From the IMG/VR virus record IMGVR_UViG_3300027908_000002, positions 35,076 through 99,075 of that record: DNA of 64,000 nt; one strand, written 5' to 3'. Within the stretch, counting starts at the first letter, position 1. Each line of letters begins with the position of its first letter. The notes below the pieces were generated by a model, which saw only the letters and a list, made by a program, of their open reading frames with translations, searched no databases and was not told where the DNA came from. This document shows positions 48,386 to 57,015 of this stretch, in pieces. The stretch comes from a virus. Made by a program: the position numbers and the translations under genes.

Positions 48386-50487
48386 TGGCCGTCATAAACA
48401 GCGAAGACATTCAGTCACCGCCGACTGCGCCGCCGCCATCGGCACCGGAAACAAATTGGTTCGCGGACAATGCGCCGAAGCCTAAAGTTGCTGCCACTAC
48501 CGCGCCACCACGTCTCAATAAAGACGTTAAAAAGCCGGGAGTCGCGGGCGCATTCCAGGACGTAGACCCATCTAAGCCGGTAATTAACCAGCCAGGAACC
48601 GGTGGAGACTATCAACCTGCTTTGGCTCAAGCTGGTAACGCTATGTTCCCGGTTCTTCCCGGTGCCATGGAAGCCGCCAAGGGAGTGAAACAGGCCGTGG
48701 GGGCCAAGACCGGCACAGAATTCGCTGGCGGGGCGCATAGAGCACTTACCGGAACACTGGAAGCGGCAAGTCCGCTCATCGGAGAAGGGTTACTCAATGC
48801 TCCAATAAAGACTCTGGCAACCGTAGGCGGCGCAATGGTTACCCAGGATCGCGTGGAAGCAGGACTCCAGAAACTGGGGTTACCAAAAGAGTATGCCCAG
48901 GTTGCGGGGGATTTGGTTGGTATCCTGGCTGGCGCGGCGGCGCATCAAGGCGTCGAAGCACTGGAGTCGCTCAAAAAGCGCGTGGAGCCGGTATTGAGAC
49001 AGCGGGCGCAGGAACAGGCAAAGCCAGCAGAAACTCTCGTCACTCCGCCCAGCACTCCAGAGATACCAGTAGAAACACGGAAACCGGTAGAGACTCCCCT
49101 GGCTACCGCTCCAGTGGCTGATCAGCCTGTCGCCAAAGACGGTGATCCTGTTCCACGACTTACGGGAAGCAATCCGGAAGAGTCTGGCCCCAAGGTGGAA
49201 ACTGAAGGACAATCAGAACCCGCCGCCGCAGAAGTAGCGAGCGAAACCCGCAAGGCGCGAGAAGAGTTTCTACTTCAAGGCGTTGCGAAAGAGATGCGGG
49301 ATAGAAATCCACCCAAAGATTTAATTAAGGATGATACTGCTACTCATGGTTGGAGACAGCCTTATCCTGGAGAACGAACGAGTTTACACGCGGTATCATC
49401 AAAAGAAGCACCGCAGGTTTCCACGCCTGAAAAACCGAAGCGCTTCAAGTCCAAGAAATACGCTCCTGCTACGGAGCCAATAGCTCCAGTTAAGCGCACA
49501 GAAACTCCGCCGTCCAAGAAGAAGCCGAAAACCTTACCCGGAGACCCTGATGAATACGAACGTAAATACAAAGATATTCAGGATAAGATAGACACCAGCG
49601 AAACTGACCTTGAAAAACAGGGTATTAACCCGGTTTATCTGATACACCCTGATATGAAAAATTCGCAATGGCTTGGGTCTGAATATAAGCCTATGCCGAA
49701 AGACTTGGCTGAATTGTACCGGCAGCGTGACACACTGCAAAAAGACAACGACGATAATTTTGCAGCCGGTTTTGATGAAAACCTACGTGACGTAATACCA
49801 GACCAAGAAGCCAGACGAAAACTTGTCAATCAGATCACCGAAATCGATGTACCACCAGCGCTGCGCGGATCATATCGCAAAGATCCAAGCTGGACAGAAC
49901 TTGCCAGAATAATCCAGCACGTTCTTACCTTCGCTAGAAGGGAAAACGAAGACAAGTTTGATGATTCCTTTGCGAAGATTGAAGGTAGATTAGGCGGTAC
50001 TGCGGAATCACCAGGAATCCAGTTAGTGCTGAAAGATAACCCGGTTGGGACCAGGTACCCAACTGCTAAAGTGTTCGACCGGGCTCAAGAGATACTACGT
50101 GCGGCATTGGGAGATCAAGCCCCGGAAATTCCACGTCCAGGCAAAAAAGTAGCAAACAAGACGATTGCGGAACCGGAACCGATAGTTCCAGTTAAGCGCA
50201 CAGAAACTCCGCCGTCCAAGAAGAAGCCGAAGAAAGTACCCCAGGAACAAGAAGAATCAGAAGCCAAAGAGCCGTCTAATGAAGATGAATCAATCGACAT
50301 AGAAACCGGTCTGTCAAATAAATCCCTTAAACGATTAAAGGCAACGCTGGATATTTACAAAAAATACGACAAACAAACAGACGATAGCGTGTTTAAAAAA
50401 GCGGCAGAAGACAATAAGGCAAAGCCCACCAAGAAGACCGCTCCCCCGCCATCAAAGAAAAATAAGCCTAGTCCTCCAGCGAAATAA
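48385..50487 (+). CDS. Internal virion-like protein D with repeats
   Basis: 700 residues. It shares its first ~15 residues with protein C. Ala/Gly-rich segments (about 80-200) precede a charged, Lys/Pro-rich C-terminal half. The segment PVKRTETPPSKKKPK occurs twice (about 370 and 600) as a near-identical ~58-bp DNA repeat, and a shorter PPSKKNKP ends the protein. The final part is highly basic/acidic and probably disordered. Palindrome copy 11 lies near its start. The end overlaps the convergent minus gene by 20 nt. Confidence 0.5.
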   Translation: MAVINSEDIQSPPTAPPPSAPETNWFADNAPKPKVAATTAPPRLNKDVKKPGVAGAFQDVDPSKPVINQPGTGGDYQPALAQAGNAMFPVLPGAMEAAKGVKQAVGAKTGTEFAGGAHRALTGTLEAASPLIGEGLLNAPIKTLATVGGAMVTQDRVEAGLQKLGLPKEYAQVAGDLVGILAGAAAHQGVEALESLKKRVEPVLRQRAQEQAKPAETLVTPPSTPEIPVETRKPVETPLATAPVADQPVAKDGDPVPRLTGSNPEESGPKVETEGQSEPAAAEVASETRKAREEFLLQGVAKEMRDRNPPKDLIKDDTATHGWRQPYPGERTSLHAVSSKEAPQVSTPEKPKRFKSKKYAPATEPIAPVKRTETPPSKKKPKTLPGDPDEYERKYKDIQDKIDTSETDLEKQGINPVYLIHPDMKNSQWLGSEYKPMPKDLAELYRQRDTLQKDNDDNFAAGFDENLRDVIPDQEARRKLVNQITEIDVPPALRGSYRKDPSWTELARIIQHVLTFARRENEDKFDDSFAKIEGRLGGTAESPGIQLVLKDNPVGTRYPTAKVFDRAQEILRAALGDQAPEIPRPGKKVANKTIAEPEPIVPVKRTETPPSKKKPKKVPQEQEESEAKEPSNEDESIDIETGLSNKSLKRLKATLDIYKKYDKQTDDSVFKKAAEDNKAKPTKKTAPPPSKKNKPSPPAK
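48510..48527. repeat. Dispersed palindrome copy 11 (intragenic)
   Basis: ACGTCTCAATAAAGACGT, encoding RLNKDV in internal protein D. Confidence 0.55.
49473..49530 (+). repeat. Direct repeat, copy 1
   Basis: 58 bp encoding EPIAPVKRTETPPSKKKPK; its last 45 or so bases match 50175-50232 almost exactly. Confidence 0.8.
50175..50232 (+). repeat. Direct repeat, copy 2
   Basis: 58 bp encoding EPIVPVKRTETPPSKKKPK, about 700 bp downstream of copy 1 in the same gene and frame. Confidence 0.8.
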
Positions 50488-51304
50488 CCCGCTTCCCGCG
50501 CTTAATGATCGGCGGAGCTTTTACGGGAGCGGTTACTGGCCTGCGGTTACGGGAATACTCGGCAAAATCAAAATCGTCTTCTATCTCTCGTTCTAGTGAA
50601 CCGGCTATTGGCGCTGGTGCCTGCTGGATACTAAGCACTTCCCGTACAACCGGTTCCCCTGCGTCCAGACGTGCCTGCACGCGCCTTCTCAGGTCATCGG
50701 CTTCCCGGATATACTTCGCTGCCGTGCGCTGGTCCCCGGCAGCCAGAAACGCAGCAGAGGCTGAGCGTAACTCATCTACCTGAGAGAATGCCTCGCGCTG
50801 TTTGATGAGCGCCCTAGCCGCTTCCCCTTCGGCTTTCAGTCGCTCCAGGTCGCGTACCATGCGGGCCTCCTGTGTCGGCGGATGCGCCCGTTCGAATGAA
50901 TACTGGGAATCAAACGGGTTGGATGATCCACCGGCCTCGTTGGTCAGAAATAAGTCCAGCGGATAAAAAAACGACCCGCGCGACTGATTGCCGATGTAAT
51001 AGCCCTTTGAGAGAGACACTTTTGGCGAGTACTTGGCAAACCAGTCGTAATCTGATTTGAAGTTAAATTTCCCGCCCAACTGGCTGCGCACGGCACTGGA
51101 TATATACAGCGCCGAATTGTCTTCCCAGCACACGATATCCCAGGTGACTTTCGACAGGCACGGCAGAAACTGAACAAGCGTCAACTGCTCCGCTCCGGTC
51201 GTCTGGATACAGACGTACCGCACACCACCGATTAGCTCATCAAACGAGTTGAGTGTTATTGGGCGATATCCGGCAAGTGAAAGCGCCGCTGTTACGTCTT
51301 CCAT
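50468..51304 (-). CDS. Hypothetical protein, last gene of the minus operon
   Basis: 278 residues. A mixed N-terminal half (GVRYVCIQTTGAEQLTLVQ) is followed by a long charged helix (LERLKAEGEAARALIKQRE, ADDLRRRVQARLDAGEP) and a basic end, IIKRGKRVISLED, similar to the end of the 13948 protein (IQRGKRIIDLE). It could be a virion or assembly protein despite lying on the minus strand. Palindrome copy 12 is inside. Its 3' end overlaps the plus gene ending at 50487 by 20 nt. Confidence 0.5.
   Translation of the reverse strand: MEDVTAALSLAGYRPITLNSFDELIGGVRYVCIQTTGAEQLTLVQFLPCLSKVTWDIVCWEDNSALYISSAVRSQLGGKFNFKSDYDWFAKYSPKVSLSKGYYIGNQSRGSFFYPLDLFLTNEAGGSSNPFDSQYSFERAHPPTQEARMVRDLERLKAEGEAARALIKQREAFSQVDELRSASAAFLAAGDQRTAAKYIREADDLRRRVQARLDAGEPVVREVLSIQQAPAPIAGSLEREIEDDFDFAEYSRNRRPVTAPVKAPPIIKRGKRVISLED
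51199..51216. repeat. Dispersed palindrome copy 12 (degenerate, intragenic)
   Basis: TCGTCTGGATACAGACGT, encoding VCIQT on the minus strand. Confidence 0.4.
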
Positions 51305-51319
51305 AAATAATAATATAAA

Positions 51320-51751
51320 TCACATTTTAACAAGTGAAGACGGCATGTCTGCCAGGGAAGTGCCCATGTCGATCATGGATTTCTGGCGCAGTTCTTCGAT
51401 ACGGCGGGACATCACCACTGCGTCCGCCATGGTGTAGGCATAGAATTCGTGCCGGTAAAAAGAAGTGCCCACGTTTACCGCGAATTTATCCAGTTCCCAG
51501 CCGTTGTCGGCGGGCTTGTAGCTGAGCAGCATACTGATTGCTGAGTAGCCAGGGAGATTATCGAACACTGTCAGCATCATTTCCCGCGTGGATGCCGTGA
51601 ACAACCCCGCCACTTTTTCGAGGGAATCCGGGATATCGGCCCAGATTTCTTCCGGCAGAATGAGTTTCGCGTACGTGGCCATTTCCCGGTAGTGCAGGCG
51701 GGCGTTCTCCAGCCCGATTTCGTGTAATTCGATCAAGCTCATTGGTATCAT
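51320..51751 (-). CDS. Hypothetical protein
   Basis: 143 residues, helical N-terminal half (MSLIELHEIGLENARLHYR, DSLEKVAGLFTASTREMML) and mixed C-terminal half (WELDKFAVNVGTSFYRHEF). The start at 51751 overlaps the glycosyltransferase stop (ATGA), so the two are co-translated. No family is recognised. Confidence 0.5.
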   Translation of the reverse strand: MIPMSLIELHEIGLENARLHYREMATYAKLILPEEIWADIPDSLEKVAGLFTASTREMMLTVFDNLPGYSAISMLLSYKPADNGWELDKFAVNVGTSFYRHEFYAYTMADAVVMSRRIEELRQKSMIDMGTSLADMPSSLVKM

Positions 51752-52800
51752 TCACAAGCCTCCAGTAGATTCTCAGCGCAGCGTTTCCATGTGAACCGGC
51801 TGATAAATTCGCGGGGATTAACGCAATCTGTTTCTTTGCGCTTGTAGGCATGCTCCAGCGCGGCCACAGTGCTGTCCAGGTCCGGTTCATACCAAGTCGC
51901 CTGCGGTCCATGTGGTCCGTTGATAACTACGTCTTTACTGGGTATTACGATAGATATTCCCAGTCTCATATCCCCGTGCCCGTGTTCAACCGTCGCAATA
52001 ACCGGCAAGTCGCACGCCATGGCTTCCATCATGGGCAGGTTCGTTCCGGCTTCGCAGCGGTTCGGAAACAGCGCAACATCACATACGTTCATGTGTTTCA
52101 CTGTGCCGCCATGGGCGACTGGTTGCATAAACTCCACGCGTGACATATCCAGGTGCTCAGCACAGGCGTTCTCCACGTCTCCCGTGAAGTTAATCAGCTT
52201 AGACTGGCACATGGTCGCCATGCTAATAGGCCACGGATTCCACCAGGCGGCCTTGAGATACACGTCTTTGTGGCGCTCCATTAGTATCCCCACGGCGCGG
52301 ATGACAACATCCTGGGATTTCCTGTATTCGAACTTGCCGCCAGAGTAAATCGTGAACCGTGAAGGGTCCGGACGGGTCTCGGGATCGGGCTTAAAGATAT
52401 CAGTATCGACGCCTTGGATAGCTATGCCGACGCGAATATCTTGGCCGCGCAGCGCTTCCTTCATGCAACTTGTCGCCCAAGAAGAACCGCACATGACGGC
52501 GGACCAGAAGCGGGCATTCTCGGCGTACTTCTTGAGTAACAGGTCATCTTCTATGAAGCAATATCCAATGTCATAATAACCCATTATTTGCGGGTACATT
52601 GGAAGTAAATTAACTCCCTGCATCGCCTGAAGCACCGGAAGGTTGACGCGGATCGGGAAGTCTCTATTAAGGTAAGCCGAACCCCTGAAATCGTGAACAA
52701 GAGTCAGTTTCCCCAGTTCCTCAGTGATCCGGCGAGAGGCCGTGCCCCAGCCCGTGGGAGATTCTGGCGGGAGGGCGGAAGCCAGACATGTGAGTTTCAT
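51748..52800 (-). CDS. GT-B glycosyltransferase (group 1/family 4-like)
   Basis: 350 residues. The C-terminal half has FPNRCEAGTNLPMMEAMACD followed by LPVIAT, the E-x7-E nucleotide-sugar binding pattern of GT4-type enzymes; the middle has a GGKFEYRKSQDVVI strand-loop typical of the second Rossmann domain. It probably transfers a sugar to phage DNA, a virion protein or host surface polysaccharide; the acceptor is unknown. It lies in the long minus operon beside a second glycosyltransferase. Confidence 0.8.
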   Translation of the reverse strand: MKLTCLASALPPESPTGWGTASRRITEELGKLTLVHDFRGSAYLNRDFPIRVNLPVLQAMQGVNLLPMYPQIMGYYDIGYCFIEDDLLLKKYAENARFWSAVMCGSSWATSCMKEALRGQDIRVGIAIQGVDTDIFKPDPETRPDPSRFTIYSGGKFEYRKSQDVVIRAVGILMERHKDVYLKAAWWNPWPISMATMCQSKLINFTGDVENACAEHLDMSRVEFMQPVAHGGTVKHMNVCDVALFPNRCEAGTNLPMMEAMACDLPVIATVEHGHGDMRLGISIVIPSKDVVINGPHGPQATWYEPDLDSTVAALEHAYKRKETDCVNPREFISRFTWKRCAENLLEACE

Positions 52801-53001
52801 TTATTTGTTTCTCCACGGACTTGGCGTCGAACCGGCGATTTGCAAAAGTTGCGAAGCGTGATCGATAGATATACCACCAGGTAACCACGAGATTAGCAAG
52901 CAAATAGTACGTTCCAGTCTATCAATACGCTGGGTATTAGTCATATTTCCCGATTCAGTAGGTGGTATTGATTGATAATCAAGTTGTAAATTGTCGCTCA
53001 T
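52801..53001 (-). CDS. Small hypothetical protein
   Basis: 66 residues from the ATG at 53001, which overlaps the previous stop (ATGA) and has a strong AAGGAG ribosome binding site. A helix (NTQRIDRLERTICLLISWL) and a short C-terminal helix (ISIDHASQLLQIAG) are visible. The longer upstream frame lies inside the previous gene and is rejected. Function unknown. Confidence 0.5.
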   Translation of the reverse strand: MSDNLQLDYQSIPPTESGNMTNTQRIDRLERTICLLISWLPGGISIDHASQLLQIAGSTPSPWRNK

Positions 53002-54347
53002 TTGCAAATCTCCTTTATCGCCGCATTCATGCGTTTCAGTGGCTCTTCCCAGTTCAGTGGCTCCGTCGCCCGAAACAGGCGCACACTTGGATACCACGGG
53101 GTTGTCTCGCCTTCGGTTCCCCAGCGCCAGTCCGGGTTACTGGGGATCAGCGCAAAGCATGGCACCCCCATGGACCCGGCAATATGCAAAACCGCTGTAT
53201 CTACGGTGACGATCAGGTCCATTGATCTGATCTGCCGCGCCAGTGTAACAAGCGTATTGATATCCGGGGTGTGTAATTTTCCCGGCAGACCAGCGTTGTA
53301 TTTGCTCTGTTGTAGAGAATGCAGAATAACCCCATCGACTCCTTGAAACGCCTTAATCAACGTCTCTATAGAGACGCTTCGGTACTTGTCGTTATCGTGT
53401 TCCGGGTTACCCTTCCAACAGATGCCAATATTCCGATGAACCGGGCGGAAAGTCGGGTCTAATTCTTTTCCCAGATACGGCGAGTTATCCGGTTTATATG
53501 TCGGCCACCCTTCGGTTTTTAACAGGCTCATCATTGGCACGTGCCAGTAGAACTCCGGCAACTCAGCGACACTGGAATAAACACCATCCACGCCGTCAAC
53601 AAGCTTTAACAAGTCCACCATGGCTTCCCGGCACAGGATATAGACTTTCTGATGCGATGACATCCGGGATTTCAAATATCTGGCATAGCGGACGAACATA
53701 ACGGCGTCACCGATGCCCTGCTCGGCAACGAGAACGATATTCCCGGACGTAAGCAGGCTTGGCTGTCCCGTGTACATTACACTGCCGCTCATATCGAATG
53801 TTTTATGGGTTAAGATGTGCCGTATCTCGTATTCTCCCAGCGCTTCATCCCAGTCGTACTGCGTCTTCGCCATGAGTAACATGGTCATAGAGCGCCAGTG
53901 GCGGACAGTCAGGTCCAGCGGGTAAAGGTCCCGCACCCGCGTATATAGCCTGAGAGCTTCATGTGGCTGTCCCATAAGCTGACAGAAGTACGCTGTATTA
54001 GTCAGAGTGTCCCGGCAATCAGGGTCAACGCAAAGAGACTTGTGGAACCATTCTTTGGCTTTATCCCAGTCCCGTTGTTGTATTGCCGCATCTCCTATCA
54101 TGCGCATGGCGTGCTGGTTAAGCGGATCGATACCAAGCGCCCTGTATGACCATTCCGAAGCCATTACCGGCAGTTTGGATTGCAGATACACCGCCGCAGC
54201 GTTGCATGCCGCCTTGGCGTTGTTAGGCTCCAGGTCAAGCACCGATTCATAGACTTTGGCCGACCGGTCCAGATCGCCGCTTTCCATGTAGGCGCGTCCC
54301 AGGTCCATGCGCTGTGTAACTGGCAGTAATTGGTTAAGGTCGATCAT
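52998..54347 (-). CDS. TPR-repeat protein with glycosyltransferase family 9-like domain
   Basis: 449 residues. About six TPR-like helical pairs occupy residues 15-160 (DLGRAYMESGDLDRSAKVY, NAAAVYLQSKLPVMASEWS). The C-terminal domain (about 205-449) has GDAVMFVRYARYLKS, NIGICWKGNPEHDND and TVDTAVLHIAGSMG, the pattern of heptosyltransferase-like (GT9) enzymes fused to TPRs. It probably acts on a protein or glycan substrate. Palindrome copy 13 encodes RSVSIETL within it. Confidence 0.75.
   Translation of the reverse strand: MIDLNQLLPVTQRMDLGRAYMESGDLDRSAKVYESVLDLEPNNAKAACNAAAVYLQSKLPVMASEWSYRALGIDPLNQHAMRMIGDAAIQQRDWDKAKEWFHKSLCVDPDCRDTLTNTAYFCQLMGQPHEALRLYTRVRDLYPLDLTVRHWRSMTMLLMAKTQYDWDEALGEYEIRHILTHKTFDMSGSVMYTGQPSLLTSGNIVLVAEQGIGDAVMFVRYARYLKSRMSSHQKVYILCREAMVDLLKLVDGVDGVYSSVAELPEFYWHVPMMSLLKTEGWPTYKPDNSPYLGKELDPTFRPVHRNIGICWKGNPEHDNDKYRSVSIETLIKAFQGVDGVILHSLQQSKYNAGLPGKLHTPDINTLVTLARQIRSMDLIVTVDTAVLHIAGSMGVPCFALIPSNPDWRWGTEGETTPWYPSVRLFRATEPLNWEEPLKRMNAAIKEICK
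53360..53377. repeat. Dispersed palindrome copy 13 (intragenic)
   Basis: ACGTCTCTATAGAGACGC, a perfect core, inside the TPR-glycosyltransferase gene. Confidence 0.6.
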
Positions 54348-54664
54348 AGGTCACCGTCCGGGTCGTTAATCCCCATAGTGCCTTGGTTTATGGCCTCTTG
54401 CATCATAGAATACAGAAATCGAGTTAGCGGGGTGCTCCCATCCTCCGCTTCGTCGTTCATTGCGCGGCATACATCTTTGGCGAACTGCTGAGCATCACAG
54501 ATAGAATATGTGCGCACCGTATCGCACAGGTTATCGTCGTACGGATTATTTTCCTCACCGTTTTCAAAGGCGAACTGCAAAGTGGAAATCCCGATTTCGA
54601 TGGACAGTTTTCCTTCATCCACTTCCGCATTTAGCGGCTTATTGATGTTGTCTGGTTCGATCAT
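54344..54664 (-). CDS. Acidic hypothetical protein
   Basis: 106 residues, acidic (EVDEGKLSIEIGISTLQFA, FENGEENNPYDDNLCD) with a helical C-terminal half (AQQFAKDVCRAMNDEAEDG). It overlaps the next gene by ATGA and follows the endolysin stop by 3 nt. No family is recognised. Confidence 0.5.
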   Translation of the reverse strand: MIEPDNINKPLNAEVDEGKLSIEIGISTLQFAFENGEENNPYDDNLCDTVRTYSICDAQQFAKDVCRAMNDEAEDGSTPLTRFLYSMMQEAINQGTMGINDPDGDL

Positions 54665-54667
54665 AGG

Positions 54668-55210
54668 TTAACCGGGGAGTTTCTCCGCCCGTGCCAGCCA
54701 CCCTGCCAGGTTCCCCGCCAGTTCCGGGTGAGCTTCCGCGATGGTATTGTAGTGGTCTTCCAGTTCCGACACCAGCGCCGCCAGAAGCATGAACTCGCCG
54801 TTCGGGTAGGTAAGTTCAGCCTGGATGGCGGCGATGGTAGCCGGGCCGATCAGCCCGTCGCACGTAATATGTTCCTCGTGCGGTTCCAGTGGCTGATTCA
54901 GAGTCGATTGCAGTAACTTGATTCCGGTCTGCGGCCCGCAGTTAACGCAGATATCCAGCATCTTAGTTGCGATATTGTCATTGGGTATCTGGTCAAGTTT
55001 GATATCCCGCCACCAGTACTTGTAATAGAGATCGATTGCCGCGTCCCGTGACAGGTTCCTGATGGTATCAGCCGTGGCCTCCGGGTCGATGGTTTCCAGC
55101 CATTTGAGAGATATCCCAAAGTTGGAGCATTCATGTGTTACCGGGCTCTCGTATAGACCGCCTTCGGAATTTAAAAGATAGTTAACTGCTTTGGTGAAAT
55201 CAGGCATCAA
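54668..55210 (-). CDS. Endolysin, GH108 N-acetylmuramidase type
   Basis: 180 residues. FTKAVNYLLNSEGGLYESP carries the catalytic Glu in an E-G-G motif, followed by CSNFGISLKWLE as in GH108 (ZliS-like) lysozymes. DICVNCGPQTGIKLLQSTL and GLIGPATIAAIQ match the peptidoglycan-binding helical domain normally fused to it. It cleaves the peptidoglycan glycan chain at the end of infection. No signal peptide is present, so it needs a holin. ATG at 55210 or 55207; it overlaps the nuclease stop. Confidence 0.82.
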   Translation of the reverse strand: MMPDFTKAVNYLLNSEGGLYESPVTHECSNFGISLKWLETIDPEATADTIRNLSRDAAIDLYYKYWWRDIKLDQIPNDNIATKMLDICVNCGPQTGIKLLQSTLNQPLEPHEEHITCDGLIGPATIAAIQAELTYPNGEFMLLAALVSELEDHYNTIAEAHPELAGNLAGWLARAEKLPG

Positions 55211-55614
55211 CGCTCCCAGTTTGGTAAGTCCCCGAATTCCGATTCCAGTTCGGCGTATTTTTCTTTCCCGACCAGCAACACCGTCACGTCCGGGTGATAA
55301 CGAGACATCCGGCTCAGTGCCGTAATTGATTTCTGGTCTAAAAATCCCTTAACCTCGATGTAATACGAGTTATTCGGCTCGATCACCATAAAATCCGGCT
55401 TATAAAATCGAGTCCCACGCTTTACCGGAAAATAAAAATCGCGTGGTTCATAAGCCCATGAAACCACGTCGCCGCGCTCTTTCAATGCGTTAAGCCATCG
55501 GGCACAGTTACTTTCCCATTTACTCCTGAAATACTTGTTATCCAAATCCGTCCGCTTCCCGCCATGGGCGCTGGCCTTCGGGTTAAATAGTCTTTTTTTG
55601 AGAAACCGGTTCAT
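55207..55614 (-). CDS. PD-(D/E)XK nuclease (DUF1064/T7 endonuclease-like)
   Basis: 135 residues. RSKWESNCARWLNALKERG, YEPRDFYFPV, YKPDFMVIEPNNSYYIEVKG give the E...D...E-x-K pattern of PD-(D/E)XK nucleases; the D-F and E-V-K-G are the metal-binding core. Related phage proteins act as Holliday-junction or recombination nucleases. It may resolve branched DNA before packaging. It overlaps both neighbours by ATGA. Confidence 0.75.
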   Translation of the reverse strand: MNRFLKKRLFNPKASAHGGKRTDLDNKYFRSKWESNCARWLNALKERGDVVSWAYEPRDFYFPVKRGTRFYKPDFMVIEPNNSYYIEVKGFLDQKSITALSRMSRYHPDVTVLLVGKEKYAELESEFGDLPNWER

Positions 55615-55763
55615 CGGGAGATATGATAAAACAGCACATAGGCCACGTACGCCGCTCCGTAGCAGAAACCGACAATCAGTACCGCAGACAACGCGAACGC
55701 AAGCATTATCGACAGATTCTCAGCCACACTGCCGGTTCTCAGGAAATTAATTAATCTTTGCAT
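55611..55763 (-). CDS. Small membrane protein, possible holin
   Basis: 50 residues with a hydrophobic region of about 35 residues (LSIMLAFALSAVLIVGFCY, GAAYVAYVLFYHI) that can form one or two membrane helices. The stop overlaps the nuclease start (ATGA), and the endolysin follows two genes later, so a holin role is plausible. The start overlaps the previous small frame by 13 nt. Confidence 0.5.
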   Translation of the reverse strand: MQRLINFLRTGSVAENLSIMLAFALSAVLIVGFCYGAAYVAYVLFYHISR

Positions 55764-55888
55764 CTTAATGTCTCTTTATTGGCCTCTTCCAGCAACTCGT
55801 CAATTCGATCCAGCGCGGCGCATATACACTCGCACGGGACCGCCTCGTGACAGTGCTTACAGCGCAGCGGGTCGGTGAATATTTCCAT
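55751..55888 (-). CDS. Small zinc-finger-like protein
   Basis: 45 residues (MEIFTDPLRCKHCHEAVPC to LRCKD). CKHCHEAVPCEC gives a possible metal site, followed by a helix (ALDRIDELLEEANKE). It overlaps the HNH gene end by 32 nt and the next start by 13 nt. Support is coding-like sequence and gap filling only. Confidence 0.4.
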   Translation of the reverse strand: MEIFTDPLRCKHCHEAVPCECICAALDRIDELLEEANKETLRCKD

Positions 55889-56219
55889 GGCAATCACTGC
55901 ATAATCCCCGAATATTATAATCTACATCCAGCGGCCCATCCTGCCTGCGCCAGCGGGATTTATATATCACATGGTGCCCCTGAAGCGGTTTCACGCCAGA
56001 GCACTCTGCGCATTTCCATTCCTGGGATTCGAACTTGAGAAAGCAAATCCGTTTCCAGTTGATATCGCGCAACGACTTACAGGCTTCTTTTTCGTCTTTT
56101 ACAAAAGAAAACAAAGCGCAGTCCGGGTTGATATCCAGCGAATAACAAGCCTCCGCGCGCTTACGGGCCACCAGACCCGTTATAGCCGATAACTTGCGCA
56201 GCGCGGAACCGGGAATCAT
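55857..56219 (-). CDS. HNH endonuclease
   Basis: 120 residues. CAECSGVKPLQGHHVIYKS and NIRGLCSDCHGNIH form an HNH zinc-nuclease motif (two Cys pairs, the HH catalytic pair and the final H). The N-terminal half is helical and basic with no known domain. It may be a homing-type nuclease or help packaging or recombination. It overlaps the upstream gene by 4 nt. Confidence 0.75.
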   Translation of the reverse strand: MIPGSALRKLSAITGLVARKRAEACYSLDINPDCALFSFVKDEKEACKSLRDINWKRICFLKFESQEWKCAECSGVKPLQGHHVIYKSRWRRQDGPLDVDYNIRGLCSDCHGNIHRPAAL

Positions 56220-57007
56220 ATGTTGCTTGCCTGCGCGTCAATCACCAGCGCCCGGATTTCCCACTCCCCGATAACTTCAGATATCGCCCTCTCCAGAATC
56301 GTTCCGGGAGAAGTAGTTTCGCAGTACGCCCGGACCTGTGGATTGTCGATGAACGACTGCAAGAATTTCTTCTGCGCTTTGGTCAGGTTTACCTGAAACA
56401 CGTCCCACTCCAGTTCGTCGGGCTGGGCTAAGTTTTTTTTTGCGATGCGTTCGCGCAACTGAGGGATGGTATCTGTCTTGGCCGATTCCATCAATTCGCT
56501 GAAATTTGAGTCGCTGTACTTGGCCACCCCGGTAACCAGTGCCATCTTGGTAAACCCGATTTCTCGGGCGTCTTCTAGGCTCATACCGGGACCGGAGGAA
56601 TTGGCGACTTTTTTGGCTTTATAAAGCTCCGCTCGGCTGATTCCGGTAATTTCCTGAAGACCGTTCGGTTTGTCCGATGACATAAACTCATCAAACGAAG
56701 AGAACCCGCGAGACTGATAAATCACCGGGGTTTCCTGAATAACCATGAGCGCCCGGCCAATCAGCAACTTCAACTGCCCAGTGGCGAATCTCACGCGGCG
56801 ATATACGCGGGCACACACGTCGAACGCGCGCCAAAGTTCCGCTGGCGGCATATCTGCCGGGATCGCCAGGTCCACGCGGTCATTCTGGGTCAGCAGAAAC
56901 ACCAGTGACGCCCGATCTTCCGGAGTCAGTATCTCTTCCGACCGGGCATCGAACAGAGCCGCTGTTTCCGTGCCGGTTACTGGCAGTTCAAGCTCATTGT
57001 CTTCCAT
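56216..57007 (-). CDS. Hypothetical protein, helical
   Basis: 263 residues, largely helical (AELWRAFDVCARVYRRVRF, SFDEFMSSDKPNGLQEITG, ISRAELYKAKKVANSSG). The middle resembles helix-turn-helix or ParB-associated helical domains, but I see no ParB nuclease motif. It is driven by the best promoter in the window, just downstream of palindrome copy 14, and may be a regulator. Confidence 0.5.
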   Translation of the reverse strand: MEDNELELPVTGTETAALFDARSEEILTPEDRASLVFLLTQNDRVDLAIPADMPPAELWRAFDVCARVYRRVRFATGQLKLLIGRALMVIQETPVIYQSRGFSSFDEFMSSDKPNGLQEITGISRAELYKAKKVANSSGPGMSLEDAREIGFTKMALVTGVAKYSDSNFSELMESAKTDTIPQLRERIAKKNLAQPDELEWDVFQVNLTKAQKKFLQSFIDNPQVRAYCETTSPGTILERAISEVIGEWEIRALVIDAQASNI

Positions 57008-57015
57008 GTATTTAT

